A DNA stretch of 64,000 nucleotides, from NCBI GenBank assembly GCA_017893485.1, contig CM030367.1, positions 84,264,853 to 84,328,852 on the forward strand, read 5' to 3'. The stretch is from Hemerocallis citrina. Taxonomy: Eukaryota > Streptophyta > Magnoliopsida > Asparagales > Asphodelaceae. Position 1 is the stretch's first letter. Each line of letters starts with the position of its first letter. Positions 35,765-48,128 of this stretch are shown piece by piece. A program made the translations under genes and the position numbers. The notes beneath the pieces were generated by a model that saw only the letters and a list, made by a program, of their open reading frames with translations, was not told the origin of the DNA and searched no databases.

Positions 35765-38030
35765 AACATGGCATAAATAGGTAACAGGTTCAAGTCGGAA
35801 GATAAACATGCACAGGTGACAAACAACTCATAAAAGGGTAGGACAACGAAAACTCTAGTTCAAGACAGCAAGACAGTACTGCACCAAATCTGGGATTCCC
35901 GTTGCCACAAATATGCAAATCTGGATCCGTCAGAAAATCTGAAAAATAGACTTTCGGCCGAATACAGCAAATATATATAAGTCATATAGTATTTCACAAA
36001 AATAGGACTCAGAACAAAATTGTATCCAGAAAATATGTTCAGCCAGAAATCAGAAGTTTGTATTCATAAACAGGATAACGGCATAAAAACTTACTAATTA
36101 AACCCAAAAAAAATCTAGGGTATTCCCTAGTATGTTTAATATTAGAAATATAATTTCATAATATTCCAACATAGATAGTATAGTGAAATAAAATCAGAAA
36201 ACAGCAAGATACAGGGAATTTGTAAATCTGAAATCATAAATACAGCAGTACTAAAACAGCAATAGATTACAAAGTATAAATCGAAATCCAAATCCGTCAA
36301 AAGGGTGATAAAATAGATACAGCAGGCTACAATTCATATTCACAAAATTTTTATCGACAGCAAGTAGAATTAGGTTGAAATTAAGGTTCTTTACTGAACA
36401 GTATGAAAATTCTGCAAGTATAGTAGTTGTTTACGAGCATAGAATAGTTTGTAAAAGTCATTAATTAAATTCACAAAAATTAGGGGTTAATCCCAATCAT
36501 GTCTAGTTGTACTAAGCAAAATATTGGATCAAAATATTATCTTTAACATCAGTATAAAAATAAATTACTCTCTAGAATTCATATAAAACCAAATCTGTAA
36601 CTTTTCTACACCTCTGTAGTAAAATAGCCATAACGTGCAACTCACAAATCGAAATTGGGCTCTGTTTGTCTGGAAAATAGGCAGAATTCTATACAATTCA
36701 TATTCACAAATAATTTCCATATACTGAGCTTAACAGGGTCTAAAATACTGAACAAAAATGGGGTAACAACAAAAACAGAAATATTCTTCATACATAAAAT
36801 CAACTAGTTCATATGAAACTCATCCAAATCATAACAAAACGTGAAATATGGTATACTAGATGTCCAAGCAACATGGTATAGGGTGTTTAGCATATCTACA
36901 ACAGGATATACTACCAGTAACACATCAAGCATGCAAGATTCATACAACAACTAATAGATCACAACCAACATACATATATGCAACAGGGATTAATTAGATC
37001 TAAGTCTAAATTCATGTCGTGTGCGCAATTAGACAATTACGGGCAAATCAACACATATGGACAAGATCTAATAGGGTTTGCATGAGAATAGATCTTGAAG
37101 CAACTACACTACTGGCGGTATTTAGTACTTTTATATGCAACAGAAAAGTATAAAAGTTACTTGCCTTATAGTCGACGACGGGAACGATGCAAAGAGTAAG
37201 AATAACGGGAACAGATTTTCGGGCACGAACTCAACGAACGAACGACTCACGAACCTTGAACACACGGGATCCAACACATGCACACAAGAGCCAAGCAACG
37301 GTAATGGGCGCACTGCGTCGAGAGGGACGGTGGACAGCGGGCGGGGACAGCTTGGCTGCTTTCTGCTGTGGTCGGCGAAGACACAGCACATGCTACTGTC
37401 GCGGCGTCAGCTGAACGAGGGACATAGCACGACAGGGAGCTGCGCTGCTGAGGGTGTCTTCGCTGGCGATGCAGGAAGGCTGTACAGGGGAGAGGGGACA
37501 GGGAGTGATCAGGAGTAGGTTAGGCCGAAGGTAGGGGCAGATAGTGTAAGGTTCGAAGTAGGCGACTAGGGTATAATTTGGGTAACAAGGTAGATTAACA
37601 GGGTGTATATATATATATGCAGATATTGGGTTTTTAGGGGGTAACGGGTTGGTGTATGACGAGTATTGCGTTTAAACAAGATCCAATAGAAATTATAGAA
37701 TGAGTTTTAGGGTTTATTATGGGGGAAAAAAAAGATCCAGGAGAATTACAAAATGATTCAATAAATGAGATAGTAACAAAAATGAATAAATAAAATAGGA
37801 CACGAACAATTAATGAGAATAAAAAATAAAAGCCCGATCAACCGGAGATGAAACAATGGGCAGACAATGGAATCAAGAAGATCAATTTAAAGACGACAAA
37901 CCAAATAGATGAACATATTGAAAAAGAAGACCCAATACACGGTTCAAAAAGAGGAGAATACAATATGAATAAATACACACAAAAAAGAAAAATACATCTA
38001 AAATACAGAAAATAAAAAACAGGAGTTACA

Positions 38031-41022
38031 AATCCTACCCACCTAACAGGAAGAATTTCGTCGTCGAAATTCAAACAAGAGGTACATAGGGTAACCCCGA
38101 AAAGAAAAGAAAGAACAAAACAAAAAGCTACTCAAACAGATGTGGAAACTTCTACTAAAACTCCTCCTTCAACTCCCAAGTCGACTCACCTGGCGAGTGA
38201 GGATTCCAAAAAACACGAACCAGCTTGCTGACCTTGTTCTTAAGCACTTTCTCCTGCCGATCCAAAATAACAGCTGCCGGAATCTCACAAGTAAAATTCG
38301 GCCGTACGGTCAACTCAAAATAGTCGATCACGTGGCTCTCATCACAGATATATCTCCTGAGTTGTGAGACATGGAAAATTCCGTGCACTCCTGATAAAGC
38401 CGGTGGCAATGCAAGACAATAGGCCACCTTCCCTTCTCGCTCCACAATGTCAAACAGTCCGATAACCCTAGGACTAAGCTTGCCCCCACCACCAAACCGA
38501 ATGACACCTCGCGAAGGCGATTCCTTTAGGAAAACATGGTCACCAACATCAAACTCCAAAGCTCTCCGATGGACATCTGCCCATCGCCTCTGCCTATCCT
38601 GGCTGCCTGAAGATGCTTCCAGATCTGAGTCACCGCATCAACTGTCCTAGTGATCATCTCCGGACCCAACAACTTCCTCTCACCAATGTTATCCCAGCAC
38701 ACTGGTGATCTGCACTTCTGCCCATAAAGTGCCTCGAACAATACAGCTTTAAGACTGGCCTGAAAGCTGTTATTGTACGAGAACTCTACGAGATGCAAAT
38801 TGTCCTCCCATGATCCATCGAACTGCAGCATACAGGACCTCAACATGTCATCAAGAGTCTGGATGGTCCTCTTTGACTGTCCATCTGTTTGGGGATGAAA
38901 AGCTATACTGTACTTCATTTTACTCCCCAAACTACTCTGGAGACTCTCCCAGAACTGAGACCTGAATCTCGTATCCCTGTCGCATACAATACTGACTGGA
39001 ATCCCATGAAGTCTGACGATCTCTTGCATGTACTTCTCAGCTAGGATCTCATTAGACTATCCGACACGGAAGGGAATGAAGTGAGCACTCTTTGTCAGTC
39101 GGTCGACAATCACCCAAATGGCATTGTGACCCTTAGGACTCCTCGACAAAGTGGTCACAAAATCCATAGTGATATGTCTCACTTCCACTCGGGAATGGGA
39201 AGCAGTTGAAGAAGTCCGACGGTTCTCTAATGCTCTGCCTTCACCTGCTAGCAGATCAAACACTGAGACATAAACCGAGGCACAGCCCTCTTCATACCGT
39301 GCCACCAGAAATGAAGCTTCAAGTCCCGGTACATCTTAGTACCTCCAGGATGAATAGAATACGATGACTGGTGGGCTATCTCAAGCAACCGCTAACGAAC
39401 TTCACCCTTCGGGACACACAACCTGGATCCAAAACGAAGCGATCCATTAGCATGAATAACCATATCCATTCTGGAACCAGCCTCAACCTCTGCTCTGAAA
39501 CCCTACAACTGCTCATTACCAGCGTGAGCCCACTTTGATCTGATCAACAAGAGAGAACTTAAGCTGAAGCACCAAACAAATCCGATCAGAACTCGGCAAA
39601 AACACCTCTAACTCCAACCTCCGCATCTGCTCAACCAAATCTCTTTACTGAGTTAGAAACATAGTTGCCGGTCTCCTGCTCAAAGCATCTAGTACTAAGT
39701 TTACTCTACCAGGATGGTATAGCAAACTGATGTCGTAATCTGCTAAAAGCTCTAACCAACGTCTCTGCCTCATGTTCAATTCCTTCTGGGTGAAGACGTA
39801 CTTGAGACTTTTGTTGTCAGTAAAGATCTCCACTCAGTCTCCAAGTAAATAGTGTCTCCACATCTTCAAAATGAAGATCACTACAGCTAACTTCAAATCA
39901 TGAGTTGAATAGTTCTTCTCATGCAGCCTCAACTGGCTTGATGCATAGGCAACAACTCGACCCTTCTGCATCAAAACTGCTCCAAGACCCTTGCCCAAAG
40001 TATCACAGTGAACTACAAATCCGCCTGAACCATCTGGAATAGTCAACACCGGCGCTGACGTCAACCTATTCTTCAACTTAGCAAAAGCCTCATTACAAGC
40101 CTCAGACCAACATAACTTCTGATCCTTCCATGTCAACTTAGTCAATGGCCCTGCTATCTTTAAAAAAACTTGGACGAATTTTCGGTAATAGCCAGCTAGA
40201 CCAAGGAAACTCCTCACCGCTAAAACCGACTTGGGAACTGGCCATTTCTTTACAGCTTCAACCGTGGACGGATCCACTAAAATACCATTGCCCGAGATAA
40301 TGTGCCCAAAGAAAGTAACTCTGTCGAGTCAAAACTCACACTTACTGAGTTTTCCATTGAGCTGATTCTCCCACAAGATCTACAGAACCAAGCTAAGATG
40401 CTCAGCATGATCCTCCCGATTCCGAGAATACACCAGAATGTCATCAATGAAGACCACCACAAATCTATCCAGGAATGGGGAGAAAACTCTGTTCATCTGA
40501 CTCATGAACACAGCTGGCGCATTCGTGACCCCGAACGGTATCACAAGATACTCATAGTGCCCATATCTTATCCTGAATGCAGTATTCTGCACATCAGTCA
40601 CCTTCACCTTGACCTGATGATACCCTGAACGAAGATTCAACTTCGACAGCTGCTCCACCCAACTGATCAAATAAATCATCGATCTTGGGCAACGGATACC
40701 GGTTCTTCACAGTAACACTGCTCAGTTCCTGATAATCGACGCACAATCGACGACCACCATCCTTCTTGTTGACAAAAAGAACTGGAGCACCCCACGGTGA
40801 AACACTGAGTCTGATGAACCCCATATCATGCAACCCCTGAATCTGCACCTTAAGCACTAATAACTCAATCGGTGTCATCCCGTAGGGACTCTTCGATATC
40901 GGCGCCGTACCCGGCTGAACTTTAATACCGAACTCCACATCCCTATCAGGGGGTAAGCCTGGCAACTCCTCTGGAAAAACAAGCAGGAATTCCCGTACTA
41001 TTAGAAGCGTAGCCTCATAGCC
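38031..41022 (-). pseudogene. Second Tekay-like internal region, truncated pol
   Basis: Same family as 28399-31400, with chromodomain, integrase, RNase H and RT blocks in the same order. RT keeps an intact F-I-D-D at about 40450, unlike copy 1. Frameshifts and stops separate the blocks. The internal sequence stops in RT's N-terminal region ([12 protein letters not shown]) and then joins LTR sequence at about 41022. Protease, gag, primer site and most of the next LTR are deleted. An ORF across the junction (40594-41136) is a chimera of LTR and RT sequence and not a gene. Confidence 0.88.
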
Positions 41023-41397
41023 TAGGTGTATGACGGGTATTGGGTTTAAACAAGATCCAATAGAAATTATAGAATGAGTTTTAGGGTTCCATATTGGGTT
41101 AAAAAAATGATCCAAGAGAATTATAGAATCATTCATAAAAGCGATAGTAACAAAAATGAATAAATAAAATAGGATACGAACAATTAATGAGAAGAAAAAA
41201 TAAAAGCCCGATCAACCGGAGATGAAACAATGGGCAGATAATGGAATCAAGAAGATCAATTTAAAGACGAAAAATCAAATAGATGAATATATTGAGAAAG
41301 AAGACCCAATACACGGTTCAAAAAGAGACGGAGAATACAATATGAATAAATACAAAAAAAACATGCAAAATACAGAAAATGAAAAACAGGGGTTACA
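41023..41397 (-). repeat. Gypsy array LTR 3, truncated
   Basis: Corresponds to 28019-28398 of LTR 1, ending GGGGTTACA. The junction with the internal region shares only a few bases (taggtg), as expected for a deletion by end joining. Confidence 0.85.
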
Positions 41398-41411
41398 TCT
41401 CTTATCAAGCC
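41398..41411 (+). other. Sliver of the pararetrovirus-like target between two gypsy insertions
   Basis: tctcttatcaagcc matches the intact viral-type spacer at 20501-20515 (ccttcttatcaagcc). It is the original DNA between the array and the next element, and includes the TSD AAGCC. Confidence 0.75.
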
Positions 41412-44308
41412 TGTAACACCCTAGTTTTCATTTATGAAATATTCTTGTGATTTTACGTGTTTGTACGTATGATTTTATTTGTATAATTTTTTGTATAAAA
41501 TATTTTTTATTTTTTTTTTCTCGCTTAACTTTCCAAAAATTAATTTCTTCTAAAGCTTATTGAAATCTAAAGCCCAAAATTGTTTTCTTAGCCCACTGTA
41601 TTAATAAATTATTTAATCATTTGAGCCCATGGACTTTTGGCCCAATAGTGAGCCCATTTTAAATTCTCCTTTAATTAACCCAACTTGTGTGGAAGACTAA
41701 TTTAATAAAAAATTAATTATAAGTACATGAACAAAATTTTGTGGGGGTACTAGTTTGCATTGCACTTGCACGTGATGCAATAGGGTGTGCATTGCACACC
41801 TTACACCCTAGGCCGGATGGAATCAAGGGTGAGGGAGAGATGGGAGTAGTGGTGAGGTGGTTAACTCATTCATGGGTGGTTATTGCAACTTCCAAACAAA
41901 TCCTAGCTCTTAATCTCCAACTAGTTGATCTAATCCTAGCCATTCAATCCACCTAAAATCTTGTATAAATATCCCCCTTTTCCTAAGTTATTATTGCACC
42001 TATTTTCATTATAAGAGAGACTTATACTAGAAAGTAAAAGATTGAGAGTTTGAGTGTGTGCTAGTGTGTGTGTGTGTGCATTTTGGGGGCCGGCCAAATC
42101 AACAAGAAGAAGAGGGTGCTCGAGTTCCATCAAGCACAAGGAGGCGAAGGCAAAGTGCGGCTCGATCTAGGAGGAGAAGCATCGTTCTTTGTTCACGGAG
42201 ATTTATAGGAGTTCTTTCTTTGTTTTTTCAAATAGGTGGGTGTTTCTCAAGACTTCTAATGTAGATACCATGCTAGGTTTTGTGCTAATCATGCAAGAAT
42301 GAATAAGTGAAATTATTTCTCTTTGATAATACTAGGATTAAAGTAAAAATGGAAAATAAGTAAAATTGCATGAAATGAATGGGTGAACTTGATTGAATGA
42401 CATGATTGATGTTGTGATATTGATCTAGCATGCTAAATTAGAATAAATGTTTATCCATGTAGAAGAATTGTGGTTATGGGAAAAGTGCAAATTTGAGAAG
42501 TTGCATTTGTGTGAAAATTACTAATCGTAAGAAACTCTATATTTTTAAAATTAGCTAGTAAACTATGCATGTTGTGGTTGTTATTAAATGAACTCTAAAG
42601 CTGTTTGTTAGTTTTCGGGAAAATGAACATATTGTAATCTAAACCAAGTTTTTGTGTGTTAAAAAAAAAGAAAGAAGAAATGATCCCAACCTTTGATTTT
42701 TGTTGCTGATCAGTTGACCGAATAGGCATAGATAGTCGACTGTCCTAAACATTTAGTTCTTCGAGTGGTAATTCTCGCAGAACAGTCGACCGTATACATT
42801 AAACAGCCGACTGCCCCGTCCATTTTATTTTCAAAGTCTTAAAACATCGCAGAACAACCGACTGTTCTTGTTAACAGTCGACTGCCCTGATCCTTTTCGA
42901 GTTTTTCTAAATCTTTACAGAACAGCCGACTGGCCAAGCTTTAACAGTCGACTATTCCGACTATTTATTTTTTGTCTTTTGAATTCATACTGAGCAGTCG
43001 ACCGACTATACTCCGAGAGTCGACTGTTCTGACTATTTTGTTCCTCATATTTTTAAATTGTCTCTTAATAAAAATAAATGTACTGGTTAAAATAATTTTA
43101 AAAAAGGTTTGATAATGGAAAGAATGAAGATTGAATGTGATAAATTAGACAGTGATTTTGTTTGGTCTTATGCATGAAAATTGTACATGAAAGTGAAGTT
43201 AAGTATCTTGATGAATTATGAAAAGTCTTATAAATATGAATACACAAATGGTATGGACATGAAATGAGATTTTTGAACTAGAAGGTAGCTAAAATCCTAT
43301 TACCGACAATTGAATGAATTAAAATTGTTAAGTTGAATTATTGAGATGAAAGATCAGGTTGGTCATGTTGTTGATTAAGACCAGTATAGAGGAAAAAGCT
43401 AACTCTAGGGGTTCATTTTATTAATGATTCAATTAAACTAAGAATTAGAAATATAGTGAAGATGTGATGAAAGTAAGAGAAAAACATTGAGTATGAGGGC
43501 CATTGGATTGGCGGCGTGAGAGTATTCACAGGATGTCCCACGATGCATCATGATAGGGCATGGATACTGCTCCAGAGTACCGTCCCGGTGGCGACGCACG
43601 TGGGGTGTTTGACGACTGCGGGTGGTGTCATGTCTATGGTAGGAGCTAAATTATCATAGGATGCCTGCATGATGAGTCATGTGACAGTGCGTTGGGATTC
43701 CCTCTAGGGCACCTAGACATGAGTTCGTAGGTCAGAAAACATCTAGGATACTTACCGTAATTACAGTAGTTGATTAAGTCATGACGAGGGATTGAACCCT
43801 ACAAGATGAAGAACGATTAAGGGCTTGCCCTCGGACCTATGTAGTATGAGATGCACAGAATCCGAATAAGTGCGCATTAGTGTTATATAACATAATAATT
43901 GCATTAAGGACTAAGTGCACATTCACAACCCGACATCAATAGGATAGTCCCTTTAGCTTTGCTTGGGAACAAGTTTGTGGTTTGCTAAGTATTGAGAATC
44001 GTTATACTGTTCCGGTATATAGAGGATGGCTGTGTATAATATTTCATCAGTTGAATGAACTGACGCGCCCACAGCTTTATATGCAGGGTAAAGATGCTTG
44101 ACAAATTGAAGTATACATGCTGATCAAAATTGATTTAAATGTCGTTTCATGTAATTTATTGTAAAATTGTTTCCGCTGCAAAAATGTAAAGGTGTAATGT
44201 AACTCTGATGTAAGAAATGTTTTATTTCCTTATAAAATTGTACTAAAGAAGTGTAAAGATCCTGTGAAATTTTGAATTCAATTGTATTTTGAAATTCGGG
44301 GTGTTACA
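41412..44308 (+). repeat. Tekay 5' LTR
   Basis: 2897 bp. A TATA element TATAAATA lies at 41964-41971, with a CT-rich/TG-repeat leader to about 42080. A cluster of GTCGAC-type palindromes is at 42711-43026. It ends GGGGTGTTACA, directly before the primer site. Confidence 0.93.
42711..43026. repeat. Cluster of GTCGAC palindromes in a roughly 70-bp repeat
   Basis: Six exact GTCGAC (42735, 42785, 42878, 42948, 42998, 43019) and four close variants fall in 316 bp. They mostly occur in pairs about 20 bp apart, within units of about 70 bp that also share cagaacag. The same cluster is in the 3' LTR at about 49531-49851. Confidence 0.85.
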
Positions 44309-44782
44309 GAGTGGTATCAGAATCCGAATAAGTGCGCATTAGTGTTATATAACATAATAATTGCATTAAGGACTAAGTGCACATTCACAACCCGACATCA
44401 ATAGGATAGTCCCTTTAGCTTTGCTTGGGAACAAGTTTGTGGTTTGCTAAGTATTGAGAATCGTTATACTGTTCCGGTATATAGAGGATGGCTGTGTATA
44501 ATATTTCATCAGTTGAATGAACTGACGCGCCCACAGCTTTATATGCAGGGTAAAGATGCTTGACAAATTGAAGTATACATGCTGATCAAAATTGATTTAA
44601 ATGTCGTTTCATGTAATTTATTGTAAAATTGTTTCCGCTGCAAAAATGTAAAGGTGTAATGTAACTCTGATGTAAGAAATGTTTTATTTCCTTATAAAAT
44701 TGTACTAAAGAAGTGTAAAGATCCTGTGAAATTTTGAATTCAATTGTATTTTGAAATTCGGGGTGTTACAGAGTGGTATCAG
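43859..44782. repeat. 462-bp tandem duplication of LTR end and primer site
   Basis: Starting aatccgaataagtgcgcatt, the sequence 43859-44320 recurs at 44321-44782. This includes the LTR terminus GGGTGTTACA (ends 44308 and 44770) and the following gagtggtatcag. The copies look identical over most of their length. Confidence 0.92.
44312..44323 (+). other. First primer-binding site (tRNA-Met), 3' part lost
   Basis: TGGTATCAG directly after the LTR end is followed by aatccg in place of agc, because the duplication junction falls inside the site. It matches the tRNA-Met complement for nine bases. Confidence 0.75.
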
Positions 44783-44785
44783 AGC
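44774..44785 (+). other. Second primer-binding site (tRNA-Met), complete
   Basis: TGGTATCAGAGC, the full tRNA-Met complement, follows the duplicated LTR end. This is the likelier functional site. Confidence 0.85.
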
Positions 44786-44929
44786 ACGCTTCTAAATAGT
44801 ACAAATTTATAAGGAACGACACCCTAGAAGTGGACATTAGAGTATGAGTTAAGTCTAGAGATTTAAATGTAAGTCACTTACATTTGTGTTGCTCTATGAT
44901 TTATGCTTCTTCTTTTCTATCTTTAAGAT

Positions 44930-45598
44930 GACGGACCACTTCGACCCAGCTAGAGATGACAATTGGCACATCATTGAGGAAGAGTACTACCCCGAACAAG
45001 CTGATTCAGACGAAGAGGATCCCGAAGAAGTGGAAGAGAAATGGCCTGAGTCTCGAGAGATCACTCCACCTCCGGATTAATCTGATGATTCTTCTGACGA
45101 AGAGGAACCAGTTCCGGGTAATCTCATTGTGTCTCTTCAAAGGCAGGTAGAGACTCTACGGGAGAGAGTCGGACTACTAGAGACTCAATTGGTGAAGCGC
45201 AAGGATGATTTTACAGTTCTCATTCATCGTGTTTGGGAACTCGAGAAGAGGAAAAACATGATCGATGTACTGAAGGAGGTTGTGGAGGAACAATTGGAAT
45301 GCGGGGAAGAGGCCCGCAGTTGCTGGCAATGCCAGGGGACAGCCACCGGCTCAAAGGTTCAAGTCTACGGGTGCGAACGCTGTTCAAGTGGCAGGAAGAC
45401 CCGGGAATACTTGGGCGAGACCTCCAGTGACTTGTTTCAACTGTGGAGAGACAGCCCACTACAAGTCTCATTGCCCCAAACTGCAGGATGTCGTCCGCAA
45501 TGGACCAACTCAGCAGGCCGGGAAGAAGCCGTACTAGCAGGGACGAGTATTTGCCTTGACTGAAGCTGACGCTGATGAGGTGGATCACGTTATCACTG
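44930..45598 (+). pseudogene. Tekay gag, internally deleted
   Basis: Begins M-T-D-H-F-D-P-A-R with a very acidic N-terminus, and is stopped by TAA at about 45078. A coiled-coil-like segment (L-Q-R-Q-V-E-T-L-R-E-R-V-G-L) comes next. The sequence then jumps to a C-terminal zinc knuckle C-F-N-C-G-E-T-A-H-Y-K-S-H-C, so the capsid domain is missing. After G-R-V-F-A-L-T-E-A-D-A comes V-I-T-G, where the candidate intron begins. Confidence 0.82.
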
Positions 45599-45691
45599 GT
45601 ACGAGGGAGGATGTTTAGAGTGTTTTCTGTTGTTTCTTTTTTCCCACTTTTATTGTGAACTGTTATATGACGAGTGTATGTTATGTAACAG
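45599..45691 (+). other. Candidate phase-1 intron between gag and protease
   Basis: ATCACTG|GTACGAGG at the donor and TTATGTAACAG|GAGAAC at the acceptor, 93 nt with a T-rich stretch. Joining gives V-I-T-G-E-L-Y-L-N-G-K-K-A-V-V-L-F-D-T-G, a continuous Tekay sequence. Read through, the frame hits TAG at 45616-45618. It lies at the same glycine codon and phase as 31813-31969 in the other family. Confidence 0.65.
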
Positions 45692-46795
45692 GAGAACTTT
45701 ATTTGAATGGAAAGAAAGCTGTCGTTTTGTTCGATACTGGGTCCTCTCATACTTTTGTATCACCTAAATTTGCTAGAGTTCTGGGAGTCGAACCGAAGAT
45801 ATTTCTAGGCAAGGTTTTAGCAGTAGCTACTCCGTCAGGGGAGACTCTAACCACTGATTGGTACTATGCTGACTGGGAGATCGTGATTGGGAATAGAATT
45901 TTCGGGATCGATCGGATCGAGCTGAATATTTTGGGAGTCGATGTTATCATTGCCATTGATTGGATGTCGGTGTACAGTGCGAACATCGAGTGCAAAACCA
46001 AGATAGTAATAGTGAAGGCTCCAAGTGGACCTGAAGTCACTTTCCAAGGGAAGAGGAGATATTCAGATTTGGTTGCTGCTATCTGCCAGAAGAGAGAGAT
46101 TCCTGTAGAAGTACAACAGATTTCTGTGGTTCGGAATTATCCGACTGTGTTCTTGGAAGATTTGCCTGGGTTACCCCCGCATCATGATGTAGAGTTCAGC
46201 ATCACTATTCAGCCAGGGAGTGCACCTATTTCTAAGACACCGTACAGGATGGTGCCTATGGAGCAGGATGAGATCAAACGGCAGATTGAGGAACTGTTGG
46301 AGAAGGGCTTTATTCAACCAAGTGCGTTACCTTGGAGAGCGCCGGTGCTTTTGGTAAAGAAGAAGGATGGTTCGATGAGGATGTCCATCGATTACTGAGA
46401 ACTGAATAAGGTCACTATTCAGAATAAGTATTCGATTCCACGAATTGATGACTTGTTTGATCGTCTACAATGAGCAGCTGTTTTCTCCAAAATAAATCTT
46501 CGATCAGGATATCATCAAGTTCGAGTGAAAGCTGAAGACGTGCATAAGACTGTGTTCAGAACTCGACACGGGCATTATGAATTCTTAGTTATGCCGTTTG
46601 GAGTGACGAATGTGCCTGCAATCTTCATGGACATGATGAACAAAGTTCTGAGGCCGTTCATTGATTCTTTCGTCGTGGTGTTTATCGACAATATTCTCGT
46701 GTACTCCAAGTCGGAGGAGGAGCACACAGAGCATCTGGCAGCAGTTTTGAGGAAGCTTTAGGAGCAAGTTGGTGCTGGCAAGTTGTCAGAATTTT
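45692..46795 (+). pseudogene. Tekay protease and partial reverse transcriptase
   Basis: Protease has V-L-F-D-T-G-S-S-H-T-F-V. RT starts at L-P-G-L-P-P-H-H-D-V-E-F and runs to M-R-M-S-I-D-Y, where TGA at 46396-46398 stands in place of an arginine codon. A further TGA near 46471 follows. The palm motif is F-I-D-N instead of F-I-D-D (about 46683), so a catalytic aspartate is lost. After L-R-K-L the sequence jumps directly to the integrase region. The RT thumb/connection and RNase H are deleted. Confidence 0.88.
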
Positions 46796-46799
46796 AGAT

Positions 46800-48128
46800 T
46801 AGGGATGAAGTGCTGTGGTTTGGAGAGAGGTTGTGTATTTCGGATCAGTCGGACTTGAAAGAAAGTATTCTTCAGGAAGCACATGCTACTCTTTTGTCAG
46901 TACATCCTGAGAGTACCAAGATATATAAGGACATTAAACAGCATTTCTGGTGGTCAGGTTTGAAGCGGGATGTGGCCGAGTTCGTGGCGAAGTGTGAGAT
47001 CTGTCAATAGGTCAAAGCCGAGAACCAGAAACCCGGAGGTTTATTGCAACCGTTACCTATTCCAGAATGGAAATGGGATAACATCAGTATGGATTCATCA
47101 CGGGTTTTCCCAAGAGTCCTAAGGACAATGATGCGATTTGGGTCATAGTCGATCGACTAACCAAGTCCGATCACTTTTTGGCGATGAAACTCACTGTTTC
47201 GATGGACAAGCTGGCCGAGATGTATGTTGGTGAGATCATCAGGCTTCATGGTGTTTCGCTAACCATTGTGTCTGATCGAGATGTGTGGTTTACTTCGTAT
47301 TTCTGAAGGAGTCTTCAAACAGCTTTAGGTACCAAGACGAATTTCAGCACTGCCCTTCATCCCCAGACTGATGGGCAGACCGAGAGAGTCAACCGTATTC
47401 TTGAGGACAAGCTTCGGTGCTGTGTACTAGACTTAGGAGGCAGTTGGGAAAGGCATTTACCTTTGGTAGAGTTTTTCTACAACAACAGTTTTCAGACTAG
47501 CATTGGGATGGCACCGTATGAAGCTCTGTATGGTAGGAAGTGCAGGACGCCTGTCTATTGGTTCGAAGTTGGGGAATGGCAGATGTTTAGGCCTGAGATT
47601 GTGCAGCAGACCTCTGAAAAGATTGATCTGAACAGGAAGAGGTTGGTGGATGCTCAGAGTAGGCCGAAGAGCTATGCAGACAACCGGATGAGGGACCTTG
47701 AGTTTGAGGTTGGTGACTTTGTCTTTCTGAAGGCATCACCCAACAAAGGCGTGATCCGATTTGGCAAGGGTGGATAGTTAGCCCCGAGATTCATAGGCCT
47801 GTATAAGATATTGAAAATGATCGGGAAAACTGCTTACCGGCTTGAGTTACAGGAAGAGTTATCTCAGGTACACAATATCTTTCATGTGTCTATGCTGAGA
47901 GGTTACATTCCAGATCCTAGTCATCATTTGCCCGAAGTGCTAGAGGGTTTGCAGTTGGATCTGAGTTACATTGAGCTTTCGGTTGAGATTGTTGACCGTC
48001 GGGAGAAAGTCATGAGGAACAAGACGATACCGATGGTCAAGGTAGTCTGGAGAAACCAATTGGTTGAGGAGGCTACTTGGGAATCCGATGAGAGGATGAT
48101 GAAGGATCATCCTGAACTCTTTGTTTGA
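46800..48128 (+). pseudogene. Tekay integrase with C-terminal chromodomain
   Basis: The zinc-binding start has H-A-T-L-L-S-V-H-P-E-S-T-K and C-E-I-C-Q. TAG at about 47008 follows, where glutamine is usual. Core residues include [15 protein letters not shown] and H-P-Q-T-D-G-Q-T-E-R-V-N, with TGA at 47304-47306. The GPF/Y-like part has TAG near 47775. The chromodomain is D-R-R-E-K-V-M-R-N-K...E-E-A-T-W-E-S, ending at 48128. The protein would join element cDNA to the chromosome, with the chromodomain biasing it to heterochromatin. Confidence 0.9.

Larger units (their letters stand above)
33360..38030 (-). repeat. Gypsy array LTR 2, split by a hAT relic
   Basis: Starts TGTCACGCCCC and ends GGAGTTACA. 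Without the 34467-35756 insertion it is about 3.37 kb and matches LTR 1 throughout, with point changes and small indels. Confidence 0.9.
24968..41397 (-). mobile_element. Tandem Tekay-like gypsy array: LTR-internal-LTR-internal-partial LTR
   Basis: Three LTRs of one family in one orientation flank two internal regions: LTR 24968-28398, internal 28399-33359, LTR 33360-38030, internal 38031-41022, LTR remnant 41023-41397. A chain like this arises by unequal recombination between copies, or by insertion of one element into another's LTR. The flank left of the array ends tttcttc and the flank right of it starts tctcttatcaagcc. This fits a TSD TCTTC with one base lost, in a viral target reading ttcttcttatcaagcc. 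Family traits: LTRs of about 3.4 kb, tRNA-Met-type primer site, integrase with chromodomain, together pointing to the Tekay (Del) chromovirus lineage. Confidence 0.88.

Noticed and set aside
40594..41136. 180-codon ORF with an RT-like C-terminal half
   Set aside because: It crosses the LTR-internal deletion junction, so the N-terminal half is LTR sequence. Not a real fusion gene.
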